Source: JBCCDY01 sp039030555 (lineage in GTDB: Bacteria; Bacteroidota; Bacteroidia; Cytophagales; Cyclobacteriaceae). Taken from it: a stretch of DNA of 46,820 nucleotides. The notes below the pieces were generated by a model. The model saw only the letters and a list, made by a program, of their open reading frames with translations. It did no database searches and was not told the DNA's origin. This document shows, piece by piece, positions 8,906-16,160 of the stretch. The position numbers and the translations under genes were made by a program. Position 1 is the first letter of the stretch; every line of letters starts with the position of its first letter. Location: NCBI GenBank assembly GCA_039030555.1, contig JBCCDY010000028.1, positions 1 to 46,820 of the forward strand, written 5' to 3'.

Positions 8906-9361
8906 TTACTCTTTCATTTGCGCATAGAACTTTCTCCATTCCACAGTGTCATATATCAAATTTGATTCCTTTATAAGCCCACCTTCAACCCTAAACCATT
9001 CAGTTCCCACGTTTGATTCCAGACCTTCAACAGATGATCCAAAATCATAGAATACAGCTATCCAATTTCCATTTTCAGCAATATTAATAATCTCTATTTC
9101 TGTAATTATGGCACTAATTTGTTTGGCTAATACCATGAATTCTTCCTTAGAATTAAGCTCGACCATTGGGTTCTTAAAACTATAGTCATCTGACAGTAAA
9201 GCCAAAGATTCTTGAATCTGTTCCGGGTTATTAAACCCATTTAAAAACTTGGTTACAATTTCACGATTTGTCATAGTAGTACTTTTAATTTGTTGAGCAT
9301 TGGCCTGGATTGAGCATATGCTCAATCCGATAATGAATACGTGTTTTATTAGTTTCATCAC
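8906..9361 (-). CDS. Exported SnoaL-like / NTF2-fold protein
   Basis: 151 residues. Residues 1-22 are a Sec signal peptide ending in ANAQQ. The mature part (about 30-151) has the NTF2/SnoaL pattern: an N-terminal helix TNREIVTKFLNGF, the LLSDDYSFKNPM strand-loop, a central beta sheet, and a C-terminal EWFRVEGGLIKESNLIYDT strand pair. These fold into cone-shaped small-ligand binders or cyclase/isomerase-like enzymes. It follows a Crp-type regulator by 73 bases on the same strand, which suggests a regulator-target pair. The ligand is unknown. Confidence 0.7.
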   Translation of the reverse strand: MMKLIKHVFIIGLSICSIQANAQQIKSTTMTNREIVTKFLNGFNNPEQIQESLALLSDDYSFKNPMVELNSKEEFMVLAKQISAIITEIEIINIAENGNWIAVFYDFGSSVEGLESNVGTEWFRVEGGLIKESNLIYDTVEWRKFYAQMKE

Positions 9362-9434
9362 GCTGTTTTAGATTTATGATGAGACAAAATTGTAACAGGC
9401 CAAAGATTCTAATCTTGGTAAAAACCAAGATTTC

Positions 9435-9995
9435 CTAAAACTTTACAGCATTGATTAATTTACTGAAGTTTGTAGGGTCGATTCGTAAGTATGAAGCAAT
9501 ATCTTTCTGTGAAACCATGTTTATCAAATGCGGGCTTCTTTTCACAAATTCTTTGAAACGAGTCTCCGTGTTGAAAGCCATTAATTGGTGATGTCTTTCT
9601 ATAATACCTATTAAAAATTGTTCTGTGATGATTCTAAATAAGGTTTCGAGTTCTCTATGTTCTTTTATCAACTGAGCATGTACAGTATGTGGTATTCGCA
9701 AAAATGTGCTGTCGGTGATTGTTTCAAGATCGTATTTAGAAGGTGTTTGTGTAAGAAAAGATTCTACTATACCGCTAAATGATGGTGCATAGGCAAAAAA
9801 TATAACGTGCTGTTTTCCATCATTTAGGTAGTACGACTTCTGAATTCCATCTTTTACAAAATATAGATAGCGTTCAGTTCCACCACATTTAGTAATTATG
9901 GATTTTCTTGGAGCTGAATATTCTGACCAATGAGAAATGTATTCTTCCAGAATTTCTTCGCTGATTTTATAAAAGGATGATAAGTATTTCTTCAA
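9435..9995 (-). CDS. Crp/Fnr family transcriptional regulator
   Basis: 186 residues. Residues about 15-115 form a cyclic-nucleotide-binding-like jelly roll (KSIITKCGGTERYLYFVKDG, YYLNDGKQHVIFFAY). A central helix follows, and the C-terminal HTH is at about 160-182 (VSQKDIASYLRIDPTNFSKL). The length and pattern match the common Bacteroidota Crp subgroup. These rarely keep the full cAMP phosphate-binding RxxA loop, and it is not seen here, so the effector is open. It probably regulates itself and the SnoaL-like gene downstream. Confidence 0.8.
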   Translation of the reverse strand: MKKYLSSFYKISEEILEEYISHWSEYSAPRKSIITKCGGTERYLYFVKDGIQKSYYLNDGKQHVIFFAYAPSFSGIVESFLTQTPSKYDLETITDSTFLRIPHTVHAQLIKEHRELETLFRIITEQFLIGIIERHHQLMAFNTETRFKEFVKRSPHLINMVSQKDIASYLRIDPTNFSKLINAVKF

Positions 9996-10053
9996 GTGTA
10001 TATTTAATCATTGCGAACATACAGACAAGGCATGTGCCTCTGGATTTTGTAAA

Positions 10054-10416
10054 TTATTTTACTTTTTTAGCAATTAGATATGAATTGTTGGATGTTGAAT
10101 GGAAAAACAAAGTATCCTCTTTAATTGACAGAGTCCATTCGCTATCCGTTTCTTCTCCTTCACCGTCAATAAATAATCTTTTTTCTTCAGATTGATAAGT
10201 CCATTTACCGGTTTCGTTCTTTTTCAAATCCCTGTCATAACTCTCGAATGTTCCATTACTGTTTAAACGTATCCAATTATCGATTAAATCAATAGATTTA
10301 TTATTCTCAACGACATTTAATACTTGCCATTTTCCAATAAAATACTCAGGAGATTCATTACAGGCGGAGAGCCCAATAAGAATCAATAATATAATTTTAC
10401 TAATCTTAAGTCTCAT
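10054..10416 (-). CDS. Lipocalin-like lipoprotein
   Basis: 120 residues. A lipoprotein signal with lipobox LSAC gives a lipid Cys at residue 19. The mature part matches small Bacteroidota lipocalin-like proteins: FIGKWQV near the start, then an alternating beta pattern with GTFES, ETGKWTYQSEEKRLFI and DTLFFHS. It is expected to face the periplasm or be outer-membrane anchored, with a hydrophobic-ligand barrel. It has no operon partner; the Crp-type gene follows 58 bases downstream on the same strand. Function beyond the fold is unknown. Confidence 0.65.
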   Translation of the reverse strand: MRLKISKIILLILIGLSACNESPEYFIGKWQVLNVVENNKSIDLIDNWIRLNSNGTFESYDRDLKKNETGKWTYQSEEKRLFIDGEGEETDSEWTLSIKEDTLFFHSTSNNSYLIAKKVK

Positions 10417-10523
10417 ATAAGTTTTAACGTCTAACTATCATCCGTAAGTTGTACTTTTCAAAAATCTATAAAGATCTCATCTCAATAGTTTTGCAATCGG
10501 CTCAATTAGCTTATAGATGATAA

Positions 10524-10715
10524 TCCTTATTAAGGACAACCTATTTCATTTTCTTGATAATCTATCAGCTTAAGCTTAAGAAACAGGAGAGGAGATATAA
10601 ATCCCTAAAAAACCTGATAAAGCATGGCTTATCTAATAGAGTAAATGAGTTAAATAAGTTGGTTCGGAAAAATAAATCAAAGTCATTTTATCAAGTAAAA
10701 GAAGGGGTATCATGA
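10524..10715 (+). pseudogene. Start-less coding-like fragment
   Basis: 63 codons are open between TAA 10521-10523 and TGA 10713-10715 with no ATG. The second half is basic and protein-like (LKKQERRYKSLKNLIKHGLS, then NKLVRKNKSKSFYQVKEGVS). The stop lies right at the start of the long inverted repeat, as a gene ends at a recombination site in integron cassettes. The family is unknown, and chance is possible. Confidence 0.22.
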
Positions 10716-10871
10716 CTAACACTCTATGGTCAATAGCCATCAAAGGATTTTGATACTAAGGTTTTACTCTGGAATGACTATTGCCAGTGAGTACCCTCTG
10801 CATTAGTCGTTAATTACTCTAAGGGTTTCATTACTTAGCCAAAAGGAACGCTTGGCTATAGCCAGTGTTAG
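10716..10871. repeat. 156-base attC-like imperfect inverted repeat
   Basis: The ends CTAACACT and AGTGTTAG pair exactly. A second box pairs after a short offset (GGtcaATAGCCA on the left, TGGCTATAGCC on the right). The right arm also contains the 12-bp perfect palindrome TGGCTATAGCCA. The two-box layout with a bulge recalls integron attC sites, but the outer bases do not fit the RYYYAAC/GTTRRRY consensus, so the assignment is tentative. Confidence 0.4.
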
Positions 10872-10883
10872 TAGCATTCGTTT

Positions 10884-11261
10884 CTATTTCTTTTCTTCTC
10901 TTAAAATATTCTCCATTTTACGACCTGCAGCTAATTCATCAACTACCTTATCTAAATATCTACATTGCTTATACAATTCAAATTCATCCTCTATTTTTTC
11001 AATTCGATAACCGCAAATTACTCCTTTAATAAGGTGAGCATTTGGATGTAATTCTGCTTTTTGAAAAAATGTTTCAAATGTTACCTTCTTTTCAATAAGC
11101 TCTTGCAATCTATCTTCATTAAATCCGGTTAACCATTCTATTACTTTATGAAGTTCATCTTTGGTTCTACCTTTTTTCTCTACTTTATTGACGTAATGAG
11201 GATAAATAGATGCAAAAGTCATTTTAGCAACTTTTTCATTTTTTTCAGCCGTAACTTTCAT
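10884..11261 (-). CDS. DUF2200 family protein
   Basis: 125 residues, nearly the whole length matching DUF2200: MTFASIYPHYVNKVEKKGRT, EVIEWLTGF-like segment (KVIEWLTGFNEDRL), VTFETFFQKAELHPNA, LIKGVICGYRIEKIED, and the closing CRYLDKVVDELAAGRKME. No signal peptide or membrane segment, so cytoplasmic. The family's biochemical role is not established. It stands alone between long spacers, typical of genes acquired singly. Confidence 0.8.
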   Translation of the reverse strand: MKVTAEKNEKVAKMTFASIYPHYVNKVEKKGRTKDELHKVIEWLTGFNEDRLQELIEKKVTFETFFQKAELHPNAHLIKGVICGYRIEKIEDEFELYKQCRYLDKVVDELAAGRKMENILREEKK

Positions 11262-11273
11262 TTTTATTCCTAA

Positions 11274-11333
11274 TTAAGTGGTGCTGTTACCGAGCTTAGC
11301 CTTTCGTTTTTTTCTTGGTTTAGATTTCGTCAT
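11274..11333 (-). CDS. Possible 19-residue highly basic peptide upstream of DUF2200
   Basis: ATG 11331-11333 to TAA 11274-11276 encodes MTKSKPRKKRKAKLGNSTT. It is very basic at the start and ends 12 bases before the DUF2200 start, so it could be an upstream coupling ORF. It has no recognised relatives and may be chance. Confidence 0.18.
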   Translation of the reverse strand: MTKSKPRKKRKAKLGNSTT

Positions 11334-11485
11334 GAACTACATAAGTCAAAATAACGAGAAAATGCTCGAAATTTCCTTTTGCTAGCTTACCATATCTTTC
11401 TTTAAAGATATTTTGTACTCTAAAGATACAAGGCTTCAAATTATGACAATTTCACCAATAAAATAGCTCCTGCCGATTACTTGCA

Positions 11486-11974
11486 TTATCTAATACGTTT
11501 CATCGGGAATTGTATTTTTCGGGTTTGACCATCTCTAACCGCCCAGATTTCTGCCAATAGGTCATTATCTCCCTCTTTCCGATAATAGATAACCTGTGGG
11601 GAATCATGTTTCGGGTTTTCGAACTTCATTTCTGACTCAGTTAGCCGACTCATTGCAAATCGTACAGGTTCTCCCTGATTTTGATTATTTACAGTAGGTA
11701 TATAGAAGAGGTTGTCAGATTCTTCTACCAAACGCACCGTTTCCATTACTACCGTGTCTTGCTCTTGAACCTGATAGCTTTTTCCAAAGAGTTCCTGATC
11801 GTTCAGCTTAATCCATGTTTCGTAGATGTTTCCTCTCTTGGTCTCATTTACCCACGTGCCTATGAGCCATTCCGTTTTTTTGATTTTAGCGTTTTGTGAT
11901 TGACTGTAGCCAACTATTACCATCATCTGGAAAAGTAGTACAAGTAGTAGGATCGTGCGTTTCTGTATCATCAT
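11486..11974 (-). CDS. Exported DUF6265 family protein
   Basis: 162 residues. A Sec signal covers about residues 1-24 (VIVGYSQS). The mature part has the DUF6265 signature: WLIGTWVNETKRGNIYETW near the start, LNDQELFGKSYQV, and FENPKHDSPQVIYYRK near residue 125. These are small lipocalin/heme-binder-like beta barrels of unknown role in Bacteroidota. It sits just downstream of the VOC cluster, 38 bases after it on the same strand, so it may share their transcript. Confidence 0.75.
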   Translation of the reverse strand: MMIQKRTILLLVLLFQMMVIVGYSQSQNAKIKKTEWLIGTWVNETKRGNIYETWIKLNDQELFGKSYQVQEQDTVVMETVRLVEESDNLFYIPTVNNQNQGEPVRFAMSRLTESEMKFENPKHDSPQVIYYRKEGDNDLLAEIWAVRDGQTRKIQFPMKRIR

Positions 11975-12012
11975 GGTCTTTATAAATTAAGGTTTACATA
12001 TGCTGTTTAATA

Positions 12013-12396
12013 TCATGGATACGTTTTATGGGGTGTAATTAATCGCAAGGTATTGCCCGCCACATCTTCGAACCAGGTAAACGTTCTTCTGTCTGGAAGT
12101 GCTTTTGGTTGCACAAGGATTTTACCACCCTTCTTTTCTATTTGCTCCAAATTAGTTTCAATAGTATCTGTTTCTATATAAACGGTGACATAGCGCTGGA
12201 GCTCATTAGGCGCTAATTTGTTAAGGTGCCCCGTGATCGCTTCCGTACCGCCTGTATTTATCGTTTCAGCGTTATCCTTAGGTGATATATCCCACTGAAA
12301 TACCTGTTGATGAAAGTCAACAGACTTTTGAATGTCATTGCATCCTATTTCGAAGTGCACTACGCTTTTTTTCATTGCATTGTTGTTTTTAATCAT
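12013..12396 (-). CDS. VOC (glyoxalase/bleomycin-resistance fold) protein
   Basis: 127 residues, a single VOC module: FEIGCNDIQKSVDFHQQVFQ opens the first beta-alpha-beta-beta-beta unit and FTWFEDVAGNTLRLITPH closes the second. The first ATG (12396) overlaps the upstream stop by 8 bases, which favours coupled translation. The ATG at 12373-12375 (MKKSVVHF) is an equally good start that fits the family N-terminus better. VOC proteins bind metals and small molecules or act as glyoxalases and dioxygenases; the substrate here is unknown. Confidence 0.8.
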   Translation of the reverse strand: MIKNNNAMKKSVVHFEIGCNDIQKSVDFHQQVFQWDISPKDNAETINTGGTEAITGHLNKLAPNELQRYVTVYIETDTIETNLEQIEKKGGKILVQPKALPDRRTFTWFEDVAGNTLRLITPHKTYP

Positions 12397-13075
12397 TGAA
12401 GATAAAGAAGCCGTAACCGCCCGGATCTCTGATAATAATGTTATCGACTATGCCTTCTGTGTTGAAATGTGTGATCTCTTCGGTGATTTTCACATCTGCT
12501 TTTCTGATTTCTTCAATTACTTTTAGGTTATCCTTCCCATTAAAAAATGTCATGGACGGATTGAAGAATAAGTGAGGGCAGGTGAGCGGCTTCATCAGAG
12601 ACACTCTAAAACCTTCTGCGGAGGCAAGAGTCATATACCCCGAAGAAAAATCACCCTGTACTGTCTCAAAATCAAGAATTTCCCAAATGGGCACTGATAG
12701 TTCCATGTCTGTACACTCCAGACTCAAGCCCACAAAAACACCGGGTATAGCAGGGGAGCTGTTGGATTGGTTTGTGGGAAAATCAAAGACGTTTTCGATC
12801 AAATAGATCCAGCAACCGTTGAGTTCATTAAGCATGTAACCGTTAGCTACTTTGTAGACTTTGGTCAGTGCCTCTACCTTTTGAATTTCTGAGGCCCATG
12901 AGTTTTTGTACATTTTGAGGCCTGCTCTTGCGTACCTATCCGGATTGATTTCAATGAAGGTATTTGCATCTTTGAATAGACACGGATTGGATGCGCTGAC
13001 TAGTTCATAATTCAGGTCGCTGTAAAAAGCTATGCTTTTACTGAGCTCATTTGTGGGTGTATGAATGGTGATCAT
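12389..13075 (-). CDS. Two-domain VOC superfamily protein
   Basis: 228 residues. The N-terminal half starts like a VOC module (IHTPTNELSKSIAFYSDLNY) and ends around LNGCWIYLIENV. The C-terminal half (about 110-228) repeats the layout (VFVGLSLECTDMELSVPIWE ... IIIRDPGGYGFFIFND). The halves are divergent, and the metal ligands are not all obvious. It overlaps the next VOC gene and is followed by it on the same strand, so the two are translationally coupled. Cytoplasmic; substrate unknown. Confidence 0.7.
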   Translation of the reverse strand: MITIHTPTNELSKSIAFYSDLNYELVSASNPCLFKDANTFIEINPDRYARAGLKMYKNSWASEIQKVEALTKVYKVANGYMLNELNGCWIYLIENVFDFPTNQSNSSPAIPGVFVGLSLECTDMELSVPIWEILDFETVQGDFSSGYMTLASAEGFRVSLMKPLTCPHLFFNPSMTFFNGKDNLKVIEEIRKADVKITEEITHFNTEGIVDNIIIRDPGGYGFFIFND

Positions 13076-13134
13076 CCGTTCAAACGATTAGATTTTGGTG
13101 AAAACAATCCGAATAGGGTATAGTCTAGCGTATG

Positions 13135-13560
13135 CTACTTAGTTGTCTCACTTCCCAAATCGGTCAAAAAGCTATCGATGGGTTCCCAGAGTTCAATTTT
13201 ATTCCCTTCAGAATCCATGATATGTACAAATTTTCCGTATGGATATTCGGTGATTTCGTCTACGATGGTCACTCCATTTTTTTTTAAGTTCTCCACCAGA
13301 CCTTCTATATTCTGGACTCGGTAGTTAATCATAAATTGTTTCGCTGAGGGATCAAAATAATCTGTGGTATCAGGGAAAGCATCCCAATTGAGGTAATTGA
13401 TTTCATCCGGTCTGTGAGCATTTCGAAATTCAAAGGGTGCGCCATTTGGCCCAACGGCCAGGCCCAGGTTTTTTCCATACCATTCTTTGACTTGCTGCGG
13501 GTTTTCTGATTTGAAGAAGATACCGCCTATTCCGGTTACTTTAGGTGTCTGATCACTCAT
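13135..13560 (-). CDS. VOC (glyoxalase/bleomycin-resistance fold) protein
   Basis: 141 residues, one VOC module with strong family pattern: GIGGIFFKSENPQQVKEWYG at the start (residues about 10-29), GLAVGPNGAPFEFR, and the closing KFVHIMDSEGNKIELWEP with the Glu metal-ligand position. It is first of three VOC genes on the same strand (59-base gap to the next), probably one transcript. The triplet suggests small-molecule detoxification, but no substrate can be assigned. Confidence 0.85.
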   Translation of the reverse strand: MSDQTPKVTGIGGIFFKSENPQQVKEWYGKNLGLAVGPNGAPFEFRNAHRPDEINYLNWDAFPDTTDYFDPSAKQFMINYRVQNIEGLVENLKKNGVTIVDEITEYPYGKFVHIMDSEGNKIELWEPIDSFLTDLGSETTK

Positions 13561-13648
13561 ATCTATTGCGTTTTGTTGGTGTGTTTTTTCATTATCATTG
13601 GTTTCAGTTCTTCAGGTGTCACTTTTACGATGGGCGATAATTACTCAC

Positions 13649-13688
13649 AACATCTTCGTAACGAGCACTAATGCACGTTATTTACCCT
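13649..13688. repeat. Palindromic repeat, copy B of the 40-bp imperfect direct repeat
   Basis: It matches 6513-6552 at 33 of 40 positions in the same orientation. The core TAACG-a-GCA-c-TA-a-TGC-a-CGTTA is nearly perfectly palindromic. The two copies bracket the block of accessory genes. Confidence 0.65.
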
Positions 13689-13711
13689 TTAAATTACAAT
13701 AAGTGCTCGTT
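13660..13711. repeat. 10-bp perfect inverted repeat overlapping repeat copy B
   Basis: AACGAGCACT (13660-13669) pairs exactly with AGTGCTCGTT (13702-13711) across 32 bases. The left arm is the same sequence as the left half of the palindromic core, so this copy can fold in two alternative ways. Confidence 0.55.
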
Positions 13712-13861
13712 TATCTCTAAATAAGCTGGATAACACGCACTCCGAGATTGTTTGAATAAAGCTGAATCACCTTCTCATTCACAGCACTTAGGCTGTATCT
13801 TATATGCTTTTTCTCTCATTCATATTTGCCACTTTGCAATGTATTTAAGTTTTGGTCAGTA

Positions 13862-14071
13862 CTACTCTCTGTTCATATAGTTCATGGTGATGGTTTTAGC
13901 CACTCTTTTTAAATCATATTCAATTGATTTAAGATACCAATGGGTTTGGTAGGACAAACCAGTCCTTGAATTCGGAATACAAGCCATAGAGTCTCCTTTT
14001 ATCAGATTTTGCCATAATATTTTACTTTCGTATTCAGGATATCTTGAATCCGCTTTAAGCTTGTGTTTCAT
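13862..14071 (-). CDS. Hypothetical protein, 69 residues
   Basis: A small frame with a mixed polar composition (YPEYESKILWQNLIKGDSMA, TGLSYQTHWYLKSIEYDLKR). It has no signal peptide and no recognised family. It is divergent from the DUF481 gene, whose true start at 14112 leaves a 40-base gap. Composition looks protein-like, but it might be a fragment or chance, lying at the edge of the repeat-bearing zone. Confidence 0.35.
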   Translation of the reverse strand: MKHKLKADSRYPEYESKILWQNLIKGDSMACIPNSRTGLSYQTHWYLKSIEYDLKRVAKTITMNYMNRE

Positions 14072-14111
14072 AAAGTGGTTATTACTAAGGTTTCTTTCAG
14101 AGTGCTATAGA

Positions 14112-14870
14112 ATGAAAAAGGTTTTATGCTGTTTCTTTTTTTTACCCTTCGGCCTTTTGGCACAAATCAATGAAAGTGATACGATTAAACTCAAGGCAGA
14201 CCTTTCCTTAACCGGTTTTTTACAGGGAGGTAATGTACAAACCGTCATTTTCAGGGCAAAAACAGAGGTGAGCTATAAACCCTGGAAAAGATGGGTATTT
14301 AAAAACAGAAACTCATATGTATACCAGGAGTTTGGAAGGGAAAAGGCAGATGAAGATATATTGAGCCTCAACTTTTTATATCTCAATCCCGACCGTAAAA
14401 TATACCCACTGCTATTGGGCTTTGTAAGCACCAATTTCAGAAGGGAGATTGATTTACGTTACCTCTTTGGTCTTGGCGTTACCTTTCAAGTGCTGAACAA
14501 AAAGGATAACTGGCTTAAGTTTTCGATTTCAAGCGAATACGAAAATACGGATTTTGGAAGTGCTGACTTTAACCGCTCAACATTTGATGGAAAAAGGTCT
14601 ATCAACACGTTTCGTGGAACTATCTGGGCGAATGGTAGATACCATCTATTCAAAAAGAAGTTAATCATAACTCATGAAAGCTATTTTCAGCCTTCCCTGG
14701 AAAAAAGTATCAATTTTCGTTGGCAGGCCGATGTCGGTCTGGAAGTACCCGTCTGGAAGTTTTTGAATTTTAAAGTAAACTACCTTCAAACCTTTGAAAG
14801 TATTGTGGTTGAGGACCAGAATGAAGAGGACCGGTTTTTGACTTTTGGTTTTACCATTAAAAGCTATTGA
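14112..14870 (+). CDS. DUF481 family outer-membrane beta-barrel protein
   Basis: 252 residues from the chosen start. The frame is open from 14061, but ATG 14112 gives a normal signal peptide (MKKVLCCFFFLPFGLLAQ), so the first 17 codons are excluded. The mature part is a run of amphipathic beta strands ending with an aromatic-rich FTIKSY, as in outer-membrane barrels. LSLTGFLQGGNVQTVIFRAK matches the start of the DUF481 domain (YdiY-like, salt-induced outer-membrane proteins). Its role is unknown; it has no operon partner. Confidence 0.72.
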   Translation: MKKVLCCFFFLPFGLLAQINESDTIKLKADLSLTGFLQGGNVQTVIFRAKTEVSYKPWKRWVFKNRNSYVYQEFGREKADEDILSLNFLYLNPDRKIYPLLLGFVSTNFRREIDLRYLFGLGVTFQVLNKKDNWLKFSISSEYENTDFGSADFNRSTFDGKRSINTFRGTIWANGRYHLFKKKLIITHESYFQPSLEKSINFRWQADVGLEVPVWKFLNFKVNYLQTFESIVVEDQNEEDRFLTFGFTIKSY

Positions 14871-14917
14871 GTAAGCTTCTACAGCTATCCGTACAGGTCG
14901 TAAATTTTTTGTGATGC

Positions 14918-15418
14918 TTATTTAGGATCCGGATACTTTTCAAGCACTAATCTTTTTATTTCTAATTCCGAAAAGCCATTGGTTCTTAACTTTCCTGAGT
15001 AAGTAACCCTCAATCCAGCCAGGTCATCAAAGGGATTTTGCTTTAAAACTTCCTGATGTTTTTTTAGCGCTCTTTGTTTCCATTTCGGATTTATTTTATC
15101 GAGCAATTCTTCCTGTTTTGAAAAGATAATACGTCTGCAATCCCTGGATTCATCTCTATGTTTTAACTCAAATTCTGTGGATATAGAAAATGTAATGCTT
15201 TCAAAGATCCAGAAGAGGAGCTCATCTATGTCATTTGTGGTTTTTCTTGAGCTTTCATTTCCTCTTTCAACAATTACATAATGAAGACCTCTGTGATCTG
15301 TTTCAATATGTGGATGTGCAAAATCCATTGAATAACCGTACGTGGGTAATAGACCCCGGTTAGCATTTATGGCTGTAGCTAACGATCTAACTTTATTTTC
15401 AATTTCATAGAGTGTCAT
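14918..15418 (-). CDS. Imm63-type immunity protein, without an adjacent toxin
   Basis: 166 residues, no signal peptide. The pattern recalls immunity protein family 63: YGYSMDFAHPHIETDHRGLH, YVIVERGNESSRKTTNDIDE, LLFWIFESITFSISTEFELK and the DESRDCRRIIFSKQEELLDK segment. Imm63 proteins neutralise polymorphic toxins. No toxin, Rhs/YD-repeat or secretion-linked gene lies next to it: the flanking genes encode a DUF481 barrel and a small outer-membrane protein. It may be an orphan defence against toxins from neighbours. The family assignment is from motif memory. Confidence 0.65.
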   Translation of the reverse strand: MTLYEIENKVRSLATAINANRGLLPTYGYSMDFAHPHIETDHRGLHYVIVERGNESSRKTTNDIDELLFWIFESITFSISTEFELKHRDESRDCRRIIFSKQEELLDKINPKWKQRALKKHQEVLKQNPFDDLAGLRVTYSGKLRTNGFSELEIKRLVLEKYPDPK

Positions 15419-15509
15419 TCAGGTATTTTTGGCAGATTCGTAAAAATAATCCTACCTCTTCTGTCTATTCATTTTTATACTTAACTGAATGTTTTAATGA
15501 TTGGAATCC

Positions 15510-16058
15510 CTAAATCCTGTAAAAAAAAGTAAGATTGGACGTAAAATAAACTGGATTTGTATCAAAGTCTACAATATCTCCATCCCGATTTATAAATTCA
15601 GATTCATTGAATACGTTGAAGCCTACACCAAGGTCAAAGTTTGCAGTAAAGCGATTGGATATATGGAACTGGCGACCCAGATCGAGGCCAAGTAAAAGGG
15701 TTTTATTTTGACTTCTGAATAGTTCCCCCGAGTTTCGATTTAAGTCATCAATCACATAATTTACTTTTTGCCCAAAATACCATCTATTAAGGCTTTCGGG
15801 TTTTTTTGAGAAACTGAAAAAATAATTGTGCCTGAGCGTTATTCCTTGATATCTACTTGAGGGTGTAGAGATGTAAGAACCTGATAATATGATAAGGTTT
15901 CTCGGGCTAACGTCATACCCAATTGCTAAATGTAGAAGATCAGGTAGTCCTGCACCAAGTCCAACCCTCCAGATGGTATTTTGTGCTGAAGAAATGCTGA
16001 TTGTTAAAATGAAGGATAAAGTCAGTAGCTGGTGTTTGAAATAGCGGGTTTTATGCAT
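15510..16058 (-). CDS. Small outer-membrane beta-barrel-like protein
   Basis: 182 residues with a Sec signal (about 1-25, ending SISSAQ). The mature part has alternating hydrophobic strands (LLHLAIGYDVSPRNLIILSG, GITLRHNYFFSF, TANFDLGVGFNVF) and ends in an aromatic beta signal (TSNLTFFYRI), as in small outer-membrane barrels of Bacteroidota. No specific family is recognised. Function is unknown. Confidence 0.6.
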   Translation of the reverse strand: MHKTRYFKHQLLTLSFILTISISSAQNTIWRVGLGAGLPDLLHLAIGYDVSPRNLIILSGSYISTPSSRYQGITLRHNYFFSFSKKPESLNRWYFGQKVNYVIDDLNRNSGELFRSQNKTLLLGLDLGRQFHISNRFTANFDLGVGFNVFNESEFINRDGDIVDFDTNPVYFTSNLTFFYRI

Positions 16059-16160
16059 GTTTTTAGTTGGTTAATTTTAAAGAAGATGTCCGCTTTCCTT
16101 ATGCTCTCTTCTCAGTTTGATTATTTAATATAGGCTTTCTTCGTAATTGCTCTTTTACAG

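Larger units (their letters stand above)
10417..10883. other. 467-base spacer with a coding-like remnant and a long inverted repeat
   Basis: No complete gene is supported. The left half holds a start-less plus-strand frame (10524-10715). The right half holds the attC-like inverted repeat (10716-10871), and inside it a degenerate copy of the island repeat (TAACGA then CTAATGCA on the minus strand, 10799-10812). Confidence 0.45.
13561..13861. other. 301-base spacer containing island repeat copy B
   Basis: No gene is supported. It holds the repeat copy at 13649-13688 and, overlapping it, a longer inverted repeat (13660-13711). A further relative of the core (TAACACGCACTCC, about 13730-13742) follows. 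The rest is A+T-rich with no feature I recognise. Confidence 0.5.
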
